A DNA stretch of 7,450 nucleotides from an uncultured Alphaproteobacteria bacterium (GCA_903831485.1 CAIKXW010000376.1:1-7450), one strand, 5' to 3'; shown: positions 1 through 6,680, numbered from the stretch's first letter. Translations and numbers: made by a program. The notes: generated from the sequence alone by a model not told the origin.

Positions 1-129
1 CTGACCGACGAGGAACAGACCACGAGCATCTCGGCCAACGGCTTCCGCAATGAAGACCTCGGCCGTTACCAGACGTTCGCGTTCACGCCGCCGCGCATGT
101 TCGGCGTCGACCTGCTGGTAAACTACTAG
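1..129 (+). CDS. TonB-dependent outer-membrane receptor, C-terminal end (partial)
   Basis: Frame 1 is open from the window edge to TAG at 127-129 and gives the last 42 residues of a protein that begins upstream. The tail reads ...GRYQTFAFTPPRMFGVDLLV followed by NY. The pattern of a short turn, then 'PP R x F G V' and a final alternating hydrophobic strand ending in an aromatic residue is the usual last beta-strand of TonB-dependent receptors. The terminal aromatic residue is the BAM recognition signal in such barrels (here Tyr rather than the commoner Phe). Such receptors import siderophores, vitamins or glycans across the outer membrane using TonB energy; the substrate cannot be told from this fragment. 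A strong terminator follows, so this is probably the last gene of its transcript. The assignment rests on the C-terminal signature alone. Confidence 0.8.
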   Translation: MTDEEQTTSISANGFRNEDLGRYQTFAFTPPRMFGVDLLVNY

Positions 130-132
130 GCC

Positions 133-152
133 TGCGCGCGCTTCGGCGCGCA
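133..152 (+). other. GC-rich hairpin directly after the receptor stop codon
   Basis: TGCGCGC (133-139) pairs perfectly with GCGCGCA (146-152) around a 6-nt loop, GCTTCG. There is no T-run after it, so it is not itself an intrinsic terminator. It may stabilise the 3' end of the receptor mRNA or assist the terminator about 20 nt downstream. Confidence 0.4.
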
Positions 153-172
153 CCGGTTGGTGATCCAAGACT

Positions 173-207
173 GCGCCGGTCCCTCACGGGGCCGGCGCTT
201 TTCGTTT
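173..207 (+). terminator. Rho-independent terminator of the receptor gene
   Basis: An 11-bp stem pairs GCGCCGGTCCC (173-183) with GGGGCCGGCGC (188-198), with one G-T wobble and a TCAC tetraloop, and is followed immediately by TTTTCGTTT. It sits 44 nt after the receptor stop codon, has the right orientation, and isolates the receptor from the secreted-protein gene at 334. Confidence 0.88.
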
Positions 208-333
208 GGCCCTCCCGGTCAAATCACAGGCTGACGTCGCGTCGAGGCTCATAAGCGGAGATTGACCCGGGCGGCGTCTCGCGCGCGAATGTGGCGTCAC
301 GCTGAATGCGGCGGACGCATGGGAGGAGCGGTC

Positions 334-1350
334 ATGAAGAAGGTGCTTCTGGGCATTGCGATGCTGGCTTTGGCCTGCGGTCACGCCGCAGCGCAGGAGA
401 GCTGGCAGCCGCCGCGGACGCCGGATGGCAAGCCGGACCTGCAGGGGACATGGAGCAATGCGAGCCTGACCACGCTGGAACGTCCGGCGCAGTTCAAGAC
501 ACAGACGATTCCGGCCGACCGCGCGCAGCAGATGGAACAGGCGCGGGCGCGGATGATGGCGGCGTCGAACGCGCCATCCAATCCCAACGAGGGCGCGCCG
601 ACCGATGGCAACGCAAATGCCGGCTACAATGCGTTCTGGATCGATCCCGGCACGCAGTACGGCGTGGTGAAGGGCGAGACGCGGTCGTCGTGGATCATTG
701 ATCCGCCTGACGGCCGCATTCCCTACACAGCTGCAGCGAAGGAGCATCTCGAGGACCGTCTGGCCAAGGTACGCGGCACATGGGACGGGCCCGAGATCCG
801 GCCGCAGGGTGAGCGTTGCATTGTCGGCTTCGGCTCGACCGCCGGCCCGCCAATGATCAACGTGCTGTACAACAATCACTACCAGATCGTGCAGACGCCG
901 ACGCATGTGGCGATCACCGTCGAGATGATCCACGACGCGCGCATCATTCCGATCGGCGAGAAGCGTGATGCGAAAGGCTTCGACACCTGGCTAGGCAATT
1001 CGGTGGGCTGGTGGGAGGGCGACACGCTGGTGGTGCAGACGCGCAACTTCCACCACGACATCCGGGTGCGGCCGAACATGGGCGATAGCTACTATGTCGG
1101 CGAGAACCCGGTAGTGACCGAGCGCTTCTCGCGCGCAGGGCCGGAGGCGATCCACTACGAGTTCGTGGTGGAAGATCGGGCAGCCTTCACGCGCCCCTGG
1201 CGTGGGGAGATGACGCTCACGTCCAGCAAGGAGCCGATGTACGAGTACGCCTGCCATGAAGGCAACCACGCCCTGCCCGGCATTCTCGGCGGCGCGCGCA
1301 TGGACGATCGCGAGGGACGTGTGACGGGGATTGTTGGCGATTCCGAATAG
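334..1350 (+). CDS. Secreted protein of unknown function ('TPDGKPDLQGTW' family)
   Basis: The product is a 338-residue exported protein. Residues 1-20 form a signal peptide: Lys2-Lys3, then a hydrophobic core, then His-Ala-Ala-Ala with likely cleavage after Ala20. The mature N-terminus carries RTPDGKPDLQGTWSN (residues 28-42), a motif I associate with a large family of uncharacterised periplasmic or secreted proteins of proteobacteria and acidobacteria. Other blocks are GWWEGDTLVVQTRNF (225-239), which has the look of a beta-rich or lipocalin-like fold, and YEYACHEGNHALPGIL (303-318). The mature chain has only two cysteines, Cys162 and Cys307, a possible disulfide pair. ATG 334 is chosen because GGGAGGAG (321-328) lies just before it and the signal peptide starts there. 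A TTG at 262 in the same frame would add 24 residues in front of the signal peptide and is unlikely. Function and substrate are unknown; no catalytic motif is recognised. Confidence 0.88.
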   Translation: MKKVLLGIAMLALACGHAAAQESWQPPRTPDGKPDLQGTWSNASLTTLERPAQFKTQTIPADRAQQMEQARARMMAASNAPSNPNEGAPTDGNANAGYNAFWIDPGTQYGVVKGETRSSWIIDPPDGRIPYTAAAKEHLEDRLAKVRGTWDGPEIRPQGERCIVGFGSTAGPPMINVLYNNHYQIVQTPTHVAITVEMIHDARIIPIGEKRDAKGFDTWLGNSVGWWEGDTLVVQTRNFHHDIRVRPNMGDSYYVGENPVVTERFSRAGPEAIHYEFVVEDRAAFTRPWRGEMTLTSSKEPMYEYACHEGNHALPGILGGARMDDREGRVTGIVGDSE

Positions 1351-1354
1351 CGGC

Positions 1355-2584
1355 TCAGGCTGAATCCAGGCCGCTGAAGATCGCGCGCACCAGTCGGTCG
1401 ACGATGTCCGGCCCGGCGGCAAATGTGAGGTCGCGAATGTCGGATGCGACGTTGACTGCGGCGTGCACGAGTGCGCCGGCAATGGCGGGATCCACCGGGC
1501 GGATCGAGCCGTCGGCGATGGCGTCGGCGATCATGGCCCCGAACTGGCGGCTCACGCGGTCGGACTGTGAGATGATCTCGACCTGATAGGCGTGAGGCAT
1601 CGACGAGAGGACCGAAGCGCGCAGCAGCGGCCCCTCGGCGCCGAGCTGGAACCGGATGAGACCCGCCACGGCGGAGATGAGGCGGTCACGTTCCGCGCCC
1701 GGCAGCGCACGCGCCCTGCGCTGCGCCTCGCTGGCGATGTTGGACGAGCGGCGGAAACAGGCGGCGACAAGATCGTCCTTAGCCTCGTTGTGATGATAGA
1801 AGGCGCCTTTGGTGCGGTTCAGGCTCGCCGAGATACGGTCCACCGATGCGCCGCGATAGCCATGCGCGTTTATCTGGCGCGTGGCGGCGACGAGAAAGCT
1901 TTCCTTCGCCAAGTCGGTCGCGCCGGTGCGCGTATCCACGGGGCATGGCGCGTGGGCGTCTGCGGCGCGGATCATGCCGTGGACGACCAGGTCGGACATC
2001 CGCGCGGCGAAGCGAGGAAAGAGATCGAGGTCGTACCCGTCGAGCCAGGAACTGGACCAGGCGAGCTGTTCGAGCAGCAGGATGGCGCGGATGGTGCGGT
2101 CTGCTGCATCGAGGCGGGCGAGTTCCGGCGCATCCAGCAGGCCGCGCACGCGGTGGAACATACGCTTGTAACCTTCAGCCACGCGCGCGCGCGGGGGGCC
2201 ATCGAGGGCTCGGATTGCGGCGAAGGAAGCCAGCGGCGCGGCCTCACCCCTGCGCATGTCGGCGTCGCGAGCCACATGGAGGCCGATCAGACGCGCGATC
2301 CGGGAGGCTGCGTCCGTTTCGGCCTCCGCCGCGTCGAGCATGCCATGCAAGGCGGCGAAGCCTGCTTCAAGGCAGGCGACCGCCAGCTCCTCCTTCCGGG
2401 GGAAATAGTAGGTCACGCCGGTTGCCCGCAGGCCGATCAGTTCGGCCACGGCCGTCAGGTGCATGCCGTTGAAGCCCTGGTCGTTGAGAACGGGGATTGC
2501 GGCCGCGATGATGTCGGCGCGGCGGCGCTGGAACCGGTCGCCTGGGACCGCTCCCGCTGTCTCATCCTGGGTTTCCCCTGTCAT
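1355..2584 (-). CDS. Tandem (double) TetR/AcrR-family transcriptional regulator
   Basis: The product has 409 residues, about twice the usual TetR length of 190-220. It contains two full TetR units. The first DNA-binding domain spans roughly residues 22-70, with helix-turn-helix text MHLTAVAELIGLRATGVTYYF and then PRKEEL. Its ligand/dimer domain follows to about 205. The second DNA-binding domain spans roughly 225-275 (GASVDRISASLNRTKGAFYHH, then NEAKDDL), followed by a second all-helical domain to the end. Both recognition helices keep the aromatic 'YYF' / 'FYHH' signature of TetR proteins. A fused pair could act as an intramolecular pseudo-dimer or bind two half-sites. The ATG at 2584 has a weak AGGTG ribosome site. 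TetR proteins are usually repressors relieved by small hydrophobic ligands and often act on the divergent neighbour, here the small gene at 2755. The ligand is unknown. Confidence 0.9.
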   Translation of the reverse strand: MTGETQDETAGAVPGDRFQRRRADIIAAAIPVLNDQGFNGMHLTAVAELIGLRATGVTYYFPRKEELAVACLEAGFAALHGMLDAAEAETDAASRIARLIGLHVARDADMRRGEAAPLASFAAIRALDGPPRARVAEGYKRMFHRVRGLLDAPELARLDAADRTIRAILLLEQLAWSSSWLDGYDLDLFPRFAARMSDLVVHGMIRAADAHAPCPVDTRTGATDLAKESFLVAATRQINAHGYRGASVDRISASLNRTKGAFYHHNEAKDDLVAACFRRSSNIASEAQRRARALPGAERDRLISAVAGLIRFQLGAEGPLLRASVLSSMPHAYQVEIISQSDRVSRQFGAMIADAIADGSIRPVDPAIAGALVHAAVNVASDIRDLTFAAGPDIVDRLVRAIFSGLDSA

Positions 2585-2754
2585 GACACCTACGCTTCCC
2601 GTGCCACGCGAAACCGCTTCCGATCACTCAACCGCGAATTCCGCGCCGCGGCAATCATCAGAAAGGCCCGTTTTTGCGCCATGAACCGGGGATTAACGAA
2701 AAACTCAGCTTGTTGGCTTGAGCCTTGCTCCATGGTTTCGAGGAACCATCAGGG
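2585..2754. promoter_or_regulatory. Divergent intergenic region of the tandem TetR gene and a small gene
   Basis: This 170-bp non-coding spacer must hold the promoters of both flanking divergent genes and is the obvious place for an operator of the TetR-type regulator. An imperfect dyad CGCG-AATTC-CGCG lies at 2633-2645. A second dyad, ATGGTT-N6-AACCAT (2732-2749), carries the ribosome-site bases of the small gene (GAGG, 2740-2743) in its loop. Neither is strong, and no -35/-10 pair stands out on either strand. The role is inferred from gene arrangement more than from motifs. Confidence 0.4.
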
Positions 2755-2991
2755 ATGGACCCCATGACTAGCTATGAGCAACTCGCACGACGCTACTGCG
2801 CCTTGATAGGCGAAGATGCCGATGACCGGATCGACGGCGTTCCCGTCTGGCGCATCGCCATGGCCGATCTCGAGGCCGCGATGAACGCGCTCGACACCTT
2901 CGGGCTCGACGTTCGGACGACTTTCCACGAAATCGCTGAAGCAACCGAAGCGCCCAAGCCGAAGAACTTCTTCATCCGCCGCGTCGCCTGA
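2755..2991 (+). CDS. Small acidic protein of unknown function
   Basis: The product has 78 residues, is acidic in its first two thirds (cluster GEDADDRIDG at 19-28) and ends in a basic tail (PKPKNFFIRRVA). No signal peptide or membrane segment is seen. A predicted helix, roughly 34-62, is followed by a Pro/Lys linker. I do not recognise the family. The start is uncertain: ATG 2755 has GAGGAA (2740-2745) nine bases upstream and is preferred. ATG 2764 (75 residues, beginning MTSYEQLARRY) has only AGGGA eight bases upstream, and a TTG at 2725 is less likely. Codon use looks like its neighbours, with strong G/C preference at third positions, which supports a real gene despite its size. It diverges from the tandem TetR gene and could be its regulatory target. 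Confidence 0.65.
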   Translation: MDPMTSYEQLARRYCALIGEDADDRIDGVPVWRIAMADLEAAMNALDTFGLDVRTTFHEIAEATEAPKPKNFFIRRVA

Positions 2992-3003
2992 TCCAAACCT
3001 TTC

Positions 3004-3044
3004 GATACGTGCCTGCTGATGCGTGCCTGCCGATCCGTCCTGAC
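3004..3044. repeat. Short tandem repeat, 14-bp unit, nearly three copies
   Basis: GATACGTGCCTGCT (3004-3017), GATGCGTGCCTGCC (3018-3031) and a degenerate GATCCGTCCTGAC (3032-3044) lie head to tail in the 64-bp gap between the small gene and the end of the RyR membrane-protein gene. The first two units differ at two of 14 positions. No hairpin terminator is seen here for either converging gene. Confidence 0.7.
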
Positions 3045-3055
3045 GTCCGTCGGGT

Positions 3056-4927
3056 TCAGGACTTACGCTTCTTCGCCGCCCCTTCCTTCATCAGCGCGCG
3101 CGTTGTTTCAACGACCGCATTGTCCTTTGCGACCTCTTCCGGCGACAGCTGTTCGAAGGGGATGAGCGTCTTGCGCGTCCGGTAGTAGTCGCTGCGGCCG
3201 CCGGGACGCCAGCCATCGAGAAAGCGGTCGAGCATCCAGCGTTGATGCTCCAGCTTCGCCATCGCCATATCGGGCTCGTCAGGTGTCGGAAACGCGCCAG
3301 CGGCCGGCGGCAATTCGTGGCACTCGCGATAGCCGCCGTCGGCGGCAAGCCAGCGGCCGAGATCGTAATTCCTCACGAACGCCTTGGTGCGCATGTGCGC
3401 CGCAGCGCGGCGGTTGGAGACGCGGAGCTGGTCGGTAAGTTCGTCCCACGATTTCGCAGCGCCGGTTACCGCGCCTGCGTTGCGCCGCTCATGGCTGGCG
3501 AACTGGCGCGTGTATTCCTCGTGATAACGCCGGGCCTGCGCGTCGTAGGGATTCTCCAGCATGCCCGCACCATCGAGTGCTGCGGGCCAGGCGCCGAAAG
3601 AGACGACGCGGAGATTGCAGAGCTTTCCTTCGGCAAGCGCCTGCTTCTCGCGCTCTTCCTGGACATCTGCAGGACCGCCGACCAGACCGACGCCGTGGCG
3701 CACGCTCGGCAGGCCGGCGCCATGCTGGGCGCAGAGGAAGATCGGTGCGCGAAAGAGGTCGTGGCGCAGCGCCATGGCGCGGATGGCGAAGGCGAGACCC
3801 AGCGGCTGGTTTTCGAGGTCGATCGCAACATAGACAGCGCAGACCGGCGCCTTCGCCGCGCGCTTCTTCAGGCGGTCGATGAGGCCGTCGGCGCGGGTGT
3901 CGGCGAGACGTAGATCGCCGGCGATGAATTCGAAGTCGACGTGCTTGACGAGCTCCTCGTGTCGGCCGCGGAAGTCCGGCTCGACGGTCGTGATAGCCAG
4001 CGGATCGACGACGGTGACCATCAGCTTGTGATCGCCGGGCGTGACGCAGGTGACGACGAACTCACGGGCGATGGCCTCCCCGACCTGTCCGAACCCGACG
4101 ACCAGAATATGCTGGACGCTCGCGCCGATCGCCTGAGCAAGGAGGTAGGGCGGGTGGGCAAGCATGACCTGCCGCGCGGCGCCGCCGGCGTATGAGAACG
4201 GCATCAGTCGCGGCGTAGCGCGCTGGTCGATCGCGCGGTCGCGGCTGAGGCGGTCACGGATCCATGGATCGGCGATGTGCGCCAGCACCTCGGCCTTTGG
4301 GCAGGCGCGCGCGGCCTGATATGCGGTCTGCCAGGTGTCGGCGTCATCGCCCTCGTCCACGACTATGCGGCGCGCGGACCCAGCCCTGGCGTGGCGCAGC
4401 TGGGCCTTGAGCTGGCCGCGGCGCTGCCATGTCGCGAGGCGGTGGCCGGTGGACATGCGCTCGGAGGCTAGATGGATTGCTCGTCCCTTGAACATGGCGT
4501 TGTGGGCTGCTGCATATTCCTGAGCGGCGGGGCCATCGCCGATCACGACATGGTGCCGTCCGATGAAGAGCGCATACATGAAATCCGACAGGCGCGAGCC
4601 AATGGCCAGCGCAAGCAGGCGGAGACCGACGAGGAGCGAGGCCAGCACGCCAAGGGCGCGAGCGTATTCAAGGAGAGGGGCGGCTTCCGTGTTTTGTACG
4701 GGGTCGTAATAGATGTCCGACAGCAGCAGCACCTTCACGGTGCGAACGGCGATGTCGATGATGTCCGGCGCGTCTTTAGGCGTACCAAGTTCGATCAGCC
4801 AGCCCATTGCCGCCAAGGCCAGGGCTGCGATGCCGGAGAGGATCGCGAGTGTCCACCACACGGTGAGGAAGGCCCTGCCACGGCCGCCGACAGGACGCGC
4901 ACTCACCTCGGCATGGGCGACGACCAT
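3056..4927 (-). CDS. Membrane protein with two RCK/TrkA-N-like domains and a C-terminal RyR domain
   Basis: The product has 623 residues from ATG 4927. Two hydrophobic helices lie at about 20-44 (FLTVWWTLAILSGIAALALA...) and 88-112 (ARALGVLASLLVGLRLLALA...). The amphipathic stretch between them occupies the place of a pore loop but has no TVGYG-type selectivity filter. Two Rossmann-like domains follow: one starts at about 125 (HHVVIGDGPAAQEYA, a divergent glycine motif), the other at about 273 (HILVVGFGQVGEAIAREF, canonical GxGxxG), as in RCK/TrkA-N regulators of K+ transport. The C-terminus, about 490-610, is a RyR domain (LEHQRWMLDRFLDGWR, then TLIPFEQLSPEEVAKD). The layout suggests a ligand-gated channel or membrane sensor that binds a nucleotide-like ligand; this is inference. 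AAGGGG nine bases upstream supports ATG 4927. A TTG at 4978 would add 17 residues and is less likely. The gene is divergent from a solo RyR gene. Confidence 0.85.
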   Translation of the reverse strand: MVVAHAEVSARPVGGRGRAFLTVWWTLAILSGIAALALAAMGWLIELGTPKDAPDIIDIAVRTVKVLLLSDIYYDPVQNTEAAPLLEYARALGVLASLLVGLRLLALAIGSRLSDFMYALFIGRHHVVIGDGPAAQEYAAAHNAMFKGRAIHLASERMSTGHRLATWQRRGQLKAQLRHARAGSARRIVVDEGDDADTWQTAYQAARACPKAEVLAHIADPWIRDRLSRDRAIDQRATPRLMPFSYAGGAARQVMLAHPPYLLAQAIGASVQHILVVGFGQVGEAIAREFVVTCVTPGDHKLMVTVVDPLAITTVEPDFRGRHEELVKHVDFEFIAGDLRLADTRADGLIDRLKKRAAKAPVCAVYVAIDLENQPLGLAFAIRAMALRHDLFRAPIFLCAQHGAGLPSVRHGVGLVGGPADVQEEREKQALAEGKLCNLRVVSFGAWPAALDGAGMLENPYDAQARRYHEEYTRQFASHERRNAGAVTGAAKSWDELTDQLRVSNRRAAAHMRTKAFVRNYDLGRWLAADGGYRECHELPPAAGAFPTPDEPDMAMAKLEHQRWMLDRFLDGWRPGGRSDYYRTRKTLIPFEQLSPEEVAKDNAVVETTRALMKEGAAKKRKS

Positions 4928-5072
4928 GAGCGATATCCCCTTGCCTCCCGAGGGAGGGTGTACGGACGTTAGGGGCAAATTGCGACCGCCGCAAAGGCTA
5001 CAGTGTGAAGAATTCGCGTGCTACCAAGGCAATGCTTCCAAGGGTGGCGACGGACTGTAACGGCGGCCGAGA
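4928..5072. promoter_or_regulatory. Shared divergent promoter region of the two RyR genes, with a dyad
   Basis: This 145-bp spacer separates the start codons of the RyR membrane protein (-) and the solo RyR protein (+). It contains a perfect dyad TTGCG-ACCGC-CGCAA at 4980-4994, a candidate operator placed to control both genes. On the + strand, GCTACAGT (4997-5004) resembles the alphaproteobacterial -10 box GCTANAWC, but the nearest -35-like TTGCGACC (4980-4987) is only nine bases away, shorter than usual. The promoter call is therefore weak; the region's regulatory role follows mainly from the divergent arrangement. Confidence 0.4.
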
Positions 5073-5441
5073 ATGAAAAAGAGCGCTTCGGAACCCGATG
5101 CGGAAGCGATCCAAAAAATCGCGCACGTGATGCATGAGGCCGTGCGCGCCTGGCAGAAGGCGAACGGACAGACGCCCGCCCCGCCCTGGTCGCGCGCGCC
5201 GAAATGGATGAAGGACGCGTCGGTCGTCTCAATCAAATGGCGTATCGCAAATCCGAACGCGCCCGCGTCGGCCCAGCACGACCAGTGGATGGCGCAGAAA
5301 AAAGTCGATGGCTGGAAGTTCGGGAAGGCCAAGGACGCGAAGAAGAAGACGCATCCGATGATGATCCCCTATCGCGACCTTCCCGCATTCGAGCAGCGCA
5401 AGGATGCGCTGGTGAACGCGGTGGTGGATGCTTTGACCTGA
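5073..5441 (+). CDS. Small stand-alone RyR-domain protein
   Basis: The product has 122 residues and is almost wholly one RyR domain, the repeat named after the ryanodine receptor and also found in bacteria and phages. Key stretches are IAHVMHEAVRAWQKANGQ (15-32), PPWSRAPKWMKDASVVSIKW (38-57), HDQWMAQKKVDGWKFG (69-84), and KKTHPMMIPYRDLP (91-104), with the family pattern 'H..W...K...GW.yG...d...K.HP.m.PY..Lp'. There is no signal peptide or membrane segment, so it should be cytoplasmic. The start is secure: ATG 5073 is the first start after an in-frame TAA at 5058-5060, although the ribosome site is poor. It is divergent from the RyR membrane protein, suggesting they sense the same ligand or interact. 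The biochemical function of bacterial RyR domains is not established to my knowledge; ligand binding is an inference. Confidence 0.88.
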   Translation: MKKSASEPDAEAIQKIAHVMHEAVRAWQKANGQTPAPPWSRAPKWMKDASVVSIKWRIANPNAPASAQHDQWMAQKKVDGWKFGKAKDAKKKTHPMMIPYRDLPAFEQRKDALVNAVVDALT

Positions 5442-5444
5442 GCG

Positions 5445-6650
5445 CTACGTCTTGGCAGCTTCCTTGGCCATCCGCTCGGCGTCTGCCTGCGGGAAGCCGA
5501 GCTCAAGCAGCACTTCAACTGTGTGTTCGCCGAGCAGCGGGGGCTCGATGCGGATGTCGGCGGGGGTGCCGGTGAATTTCACCGGGTGCTGCATGGCGAG
5601 ATAGGGGAAGCCTGCCGGGTGGCTGCGCTCGTGGATGAAGCCGGTTTCGCGCAGGTGCGGGTCTTCGAGAACTTCCTGCAGGGTCGAGCATCGCGCACAG
5701 GGGATGTCGGCCTTGCCGAGAAGCTCGAGCCATTCATCCGTTGTCTTGCTAGCGGCGACTTCGCCGACAAGTTGATACAGCGCGCCAATGTTTGCGGTTC
5801 GAGCATTGTAGGTGGAGAAGCGCGGATCTTCGGTCATGACTTCGGGGCGGCCGCCGAGTTCGAAGAACGTCACCCACTGCTTGTCGCTGTAGGGCATGAT
5901 GCCGATATAGCCGTCCTTCGTCGGGTAAGGCATACGGTTGATGCTGGACGAACGTGTATAGGCCATTTGCGCCATCGGCGGCTTGAAGGTGTGGCCGTAG
6001 AGGTTCTCGACGAGATTGAAGGCGGTGAAGGATTCCAGCATTGGCGCCTCGATGAACTGGCCCTCGCCCGTGGTGGCCTTGGCGTAGAGGCCCGCGATCG
6101 TGGCGTAGGTTGCGTGGAGGCCGGAGACCTTGTCGGCCATCAGGGCAGGCATGTAGCGCGGCGGGCCGCCATCGCGGACGTGGAAGAGGTCGGCAATGCC
6201 GGAGCCTGCCTGGATGAGATCGTCATAGGCAGGTTTGCCCGCATACGGACCATCTGCGCCGTAGCCTGCGCAATGGACGTAGATGATGTCGTGCTTCAGC
6301 GCCTTCAGGTCTTCATAGCCGAGGCCGAGGCGCTTCAGGCCGTCCATACGGACATTGGTGAAGAAAACATCGGACTGCTTCACGAGACGGCGCAGCGCCT
6401 CGAGGCCTTCCGGATTCTTGAGATCGAGAAGGATGGCGCGCTTGTTGCGGTTACAGCCCATGTAGATGGCGCCCATGCCGGGCGCAGGCGACGGGCCGGC
6501 GTGGCGCATGATGTCGCCCGCGCCGTTTTCAACCTTTATGACGTCGGCGCCCATGTCGCCCATCAGCTGCGTGGCGTAGGGGCCGAGCACGACAGTGGAC
6601 AGGTCCAGGATCTTCACGCCCGCAAGCGGGCCGGTCGACGGGCTGGTCAC
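5445..6650 (-). CDS. CaiB/BaiF family (class III) CoA-transferase
   Basis: The product has 401 residues, a normal length for family III CoA-transferases, which move CoA between carboxylic acids through an aspartyl-CoA thioester. The N-terminal Rossmann part has PLAGVKILDLSTVVLGPYAT (8-27), LMGDMGADVIKVE (29-41) and NKRAILLDLKNPEG (69-82). YDDLIQAGSGIADL is at 142-155. The presumed catalytic aspartate is Asp173 in PALMADKVSGLHA (168-180), matching the Asp169 position of formyl-CoA transferase. GEGQFIEAPMLES (195-207) is the standard block after it. The C-terminal part ends with DPHLRETGFI (330-339) and LLGEHTVEVLLELGF (372-386). It starts with GTG 6650, preceded by GGGGAG nine bases upstream. 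The substrate cannot be read from sequence; alpha-methylacyl-CoA racemase, L-carnitine or short-acid transferase activities all occur in the family. It converges on the solo RyR gene with three bases between stop codons. Confidence 0.95.
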   Translation of the reverse strand: MTSPSTGPLAGVKILDLSTVVLGPYATQLMGDMGADVIKVENGAGDIMRHAGPSPAPGMGAIYMGCNRNKRAILLDLKNPEGLEALRRLVKQSDVFFTNVRMDGLKRLGLGYEDLKALKHDIIYVHCAGYGADGPYAGKPAYDDLIQAGSGIADLFHVRDGGPPRYMPALMADKVSGLHATYATIAGLYAKATTGEGQFIEAPMLESFTAFNLVENLYGHTFKPPMAQMAYTRSSSINRMPYPTKDGYIGIMPYSDKQWVTFFELGGRPEVMTEDPRFSTYNARTANIGALYQLVGEVAASKTTDEWLELLGKADIPCARCSTLQEVLEDPHLRETGFIHERSHPAGFPYLAMQHPVKFTGTPADIRIEPPLLGEHTVEVLLELGFPQADAERMAKEAAKT

Positions 6651-6680
6651 GCGCGTTCACTCCCCGGTAGTTTGTGGCTT

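Noticed and set aside
262..290. TTGACC (262-267) with GCGAAT (285-290) as promoter for the secreted-protein gene
   Set aside because: The -35-like hexamer is good and the spacing is 17, but the -10 match is poor in GC-rich DNA, so it is not reported as a feature.
262..333. TTG 262 as start of the secreted-protein gene
   Set aside because: It would place 24 Arg-rich residues before a complete signal peptide, while ATG 334 has a strong ribosome site directly upstream.
184..933. Open frame of 249 codons on the - strand
   Set aside because: It runs through the terminator and the secreted-protein gene in antisense. Its Arg/His-rich product has no domain signature.
1592..2767. Long open frame of 391 codons on the + strand
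   Set aside because: It lies antisense to the tandem TetR gene, whose two TetR domains are unmistakable. The + frame product is rich in Arg/Gly/Ala/His with no recognisable domain, as expected from the complement of GC-rich coding DNA.
4472..4972. Open frame of 166 codons on the + strand
   Set aside because: It is antisense to the N-terminal and membrane part of the RyR membrane protein, with no hydrophobic or domain pattern of its own.
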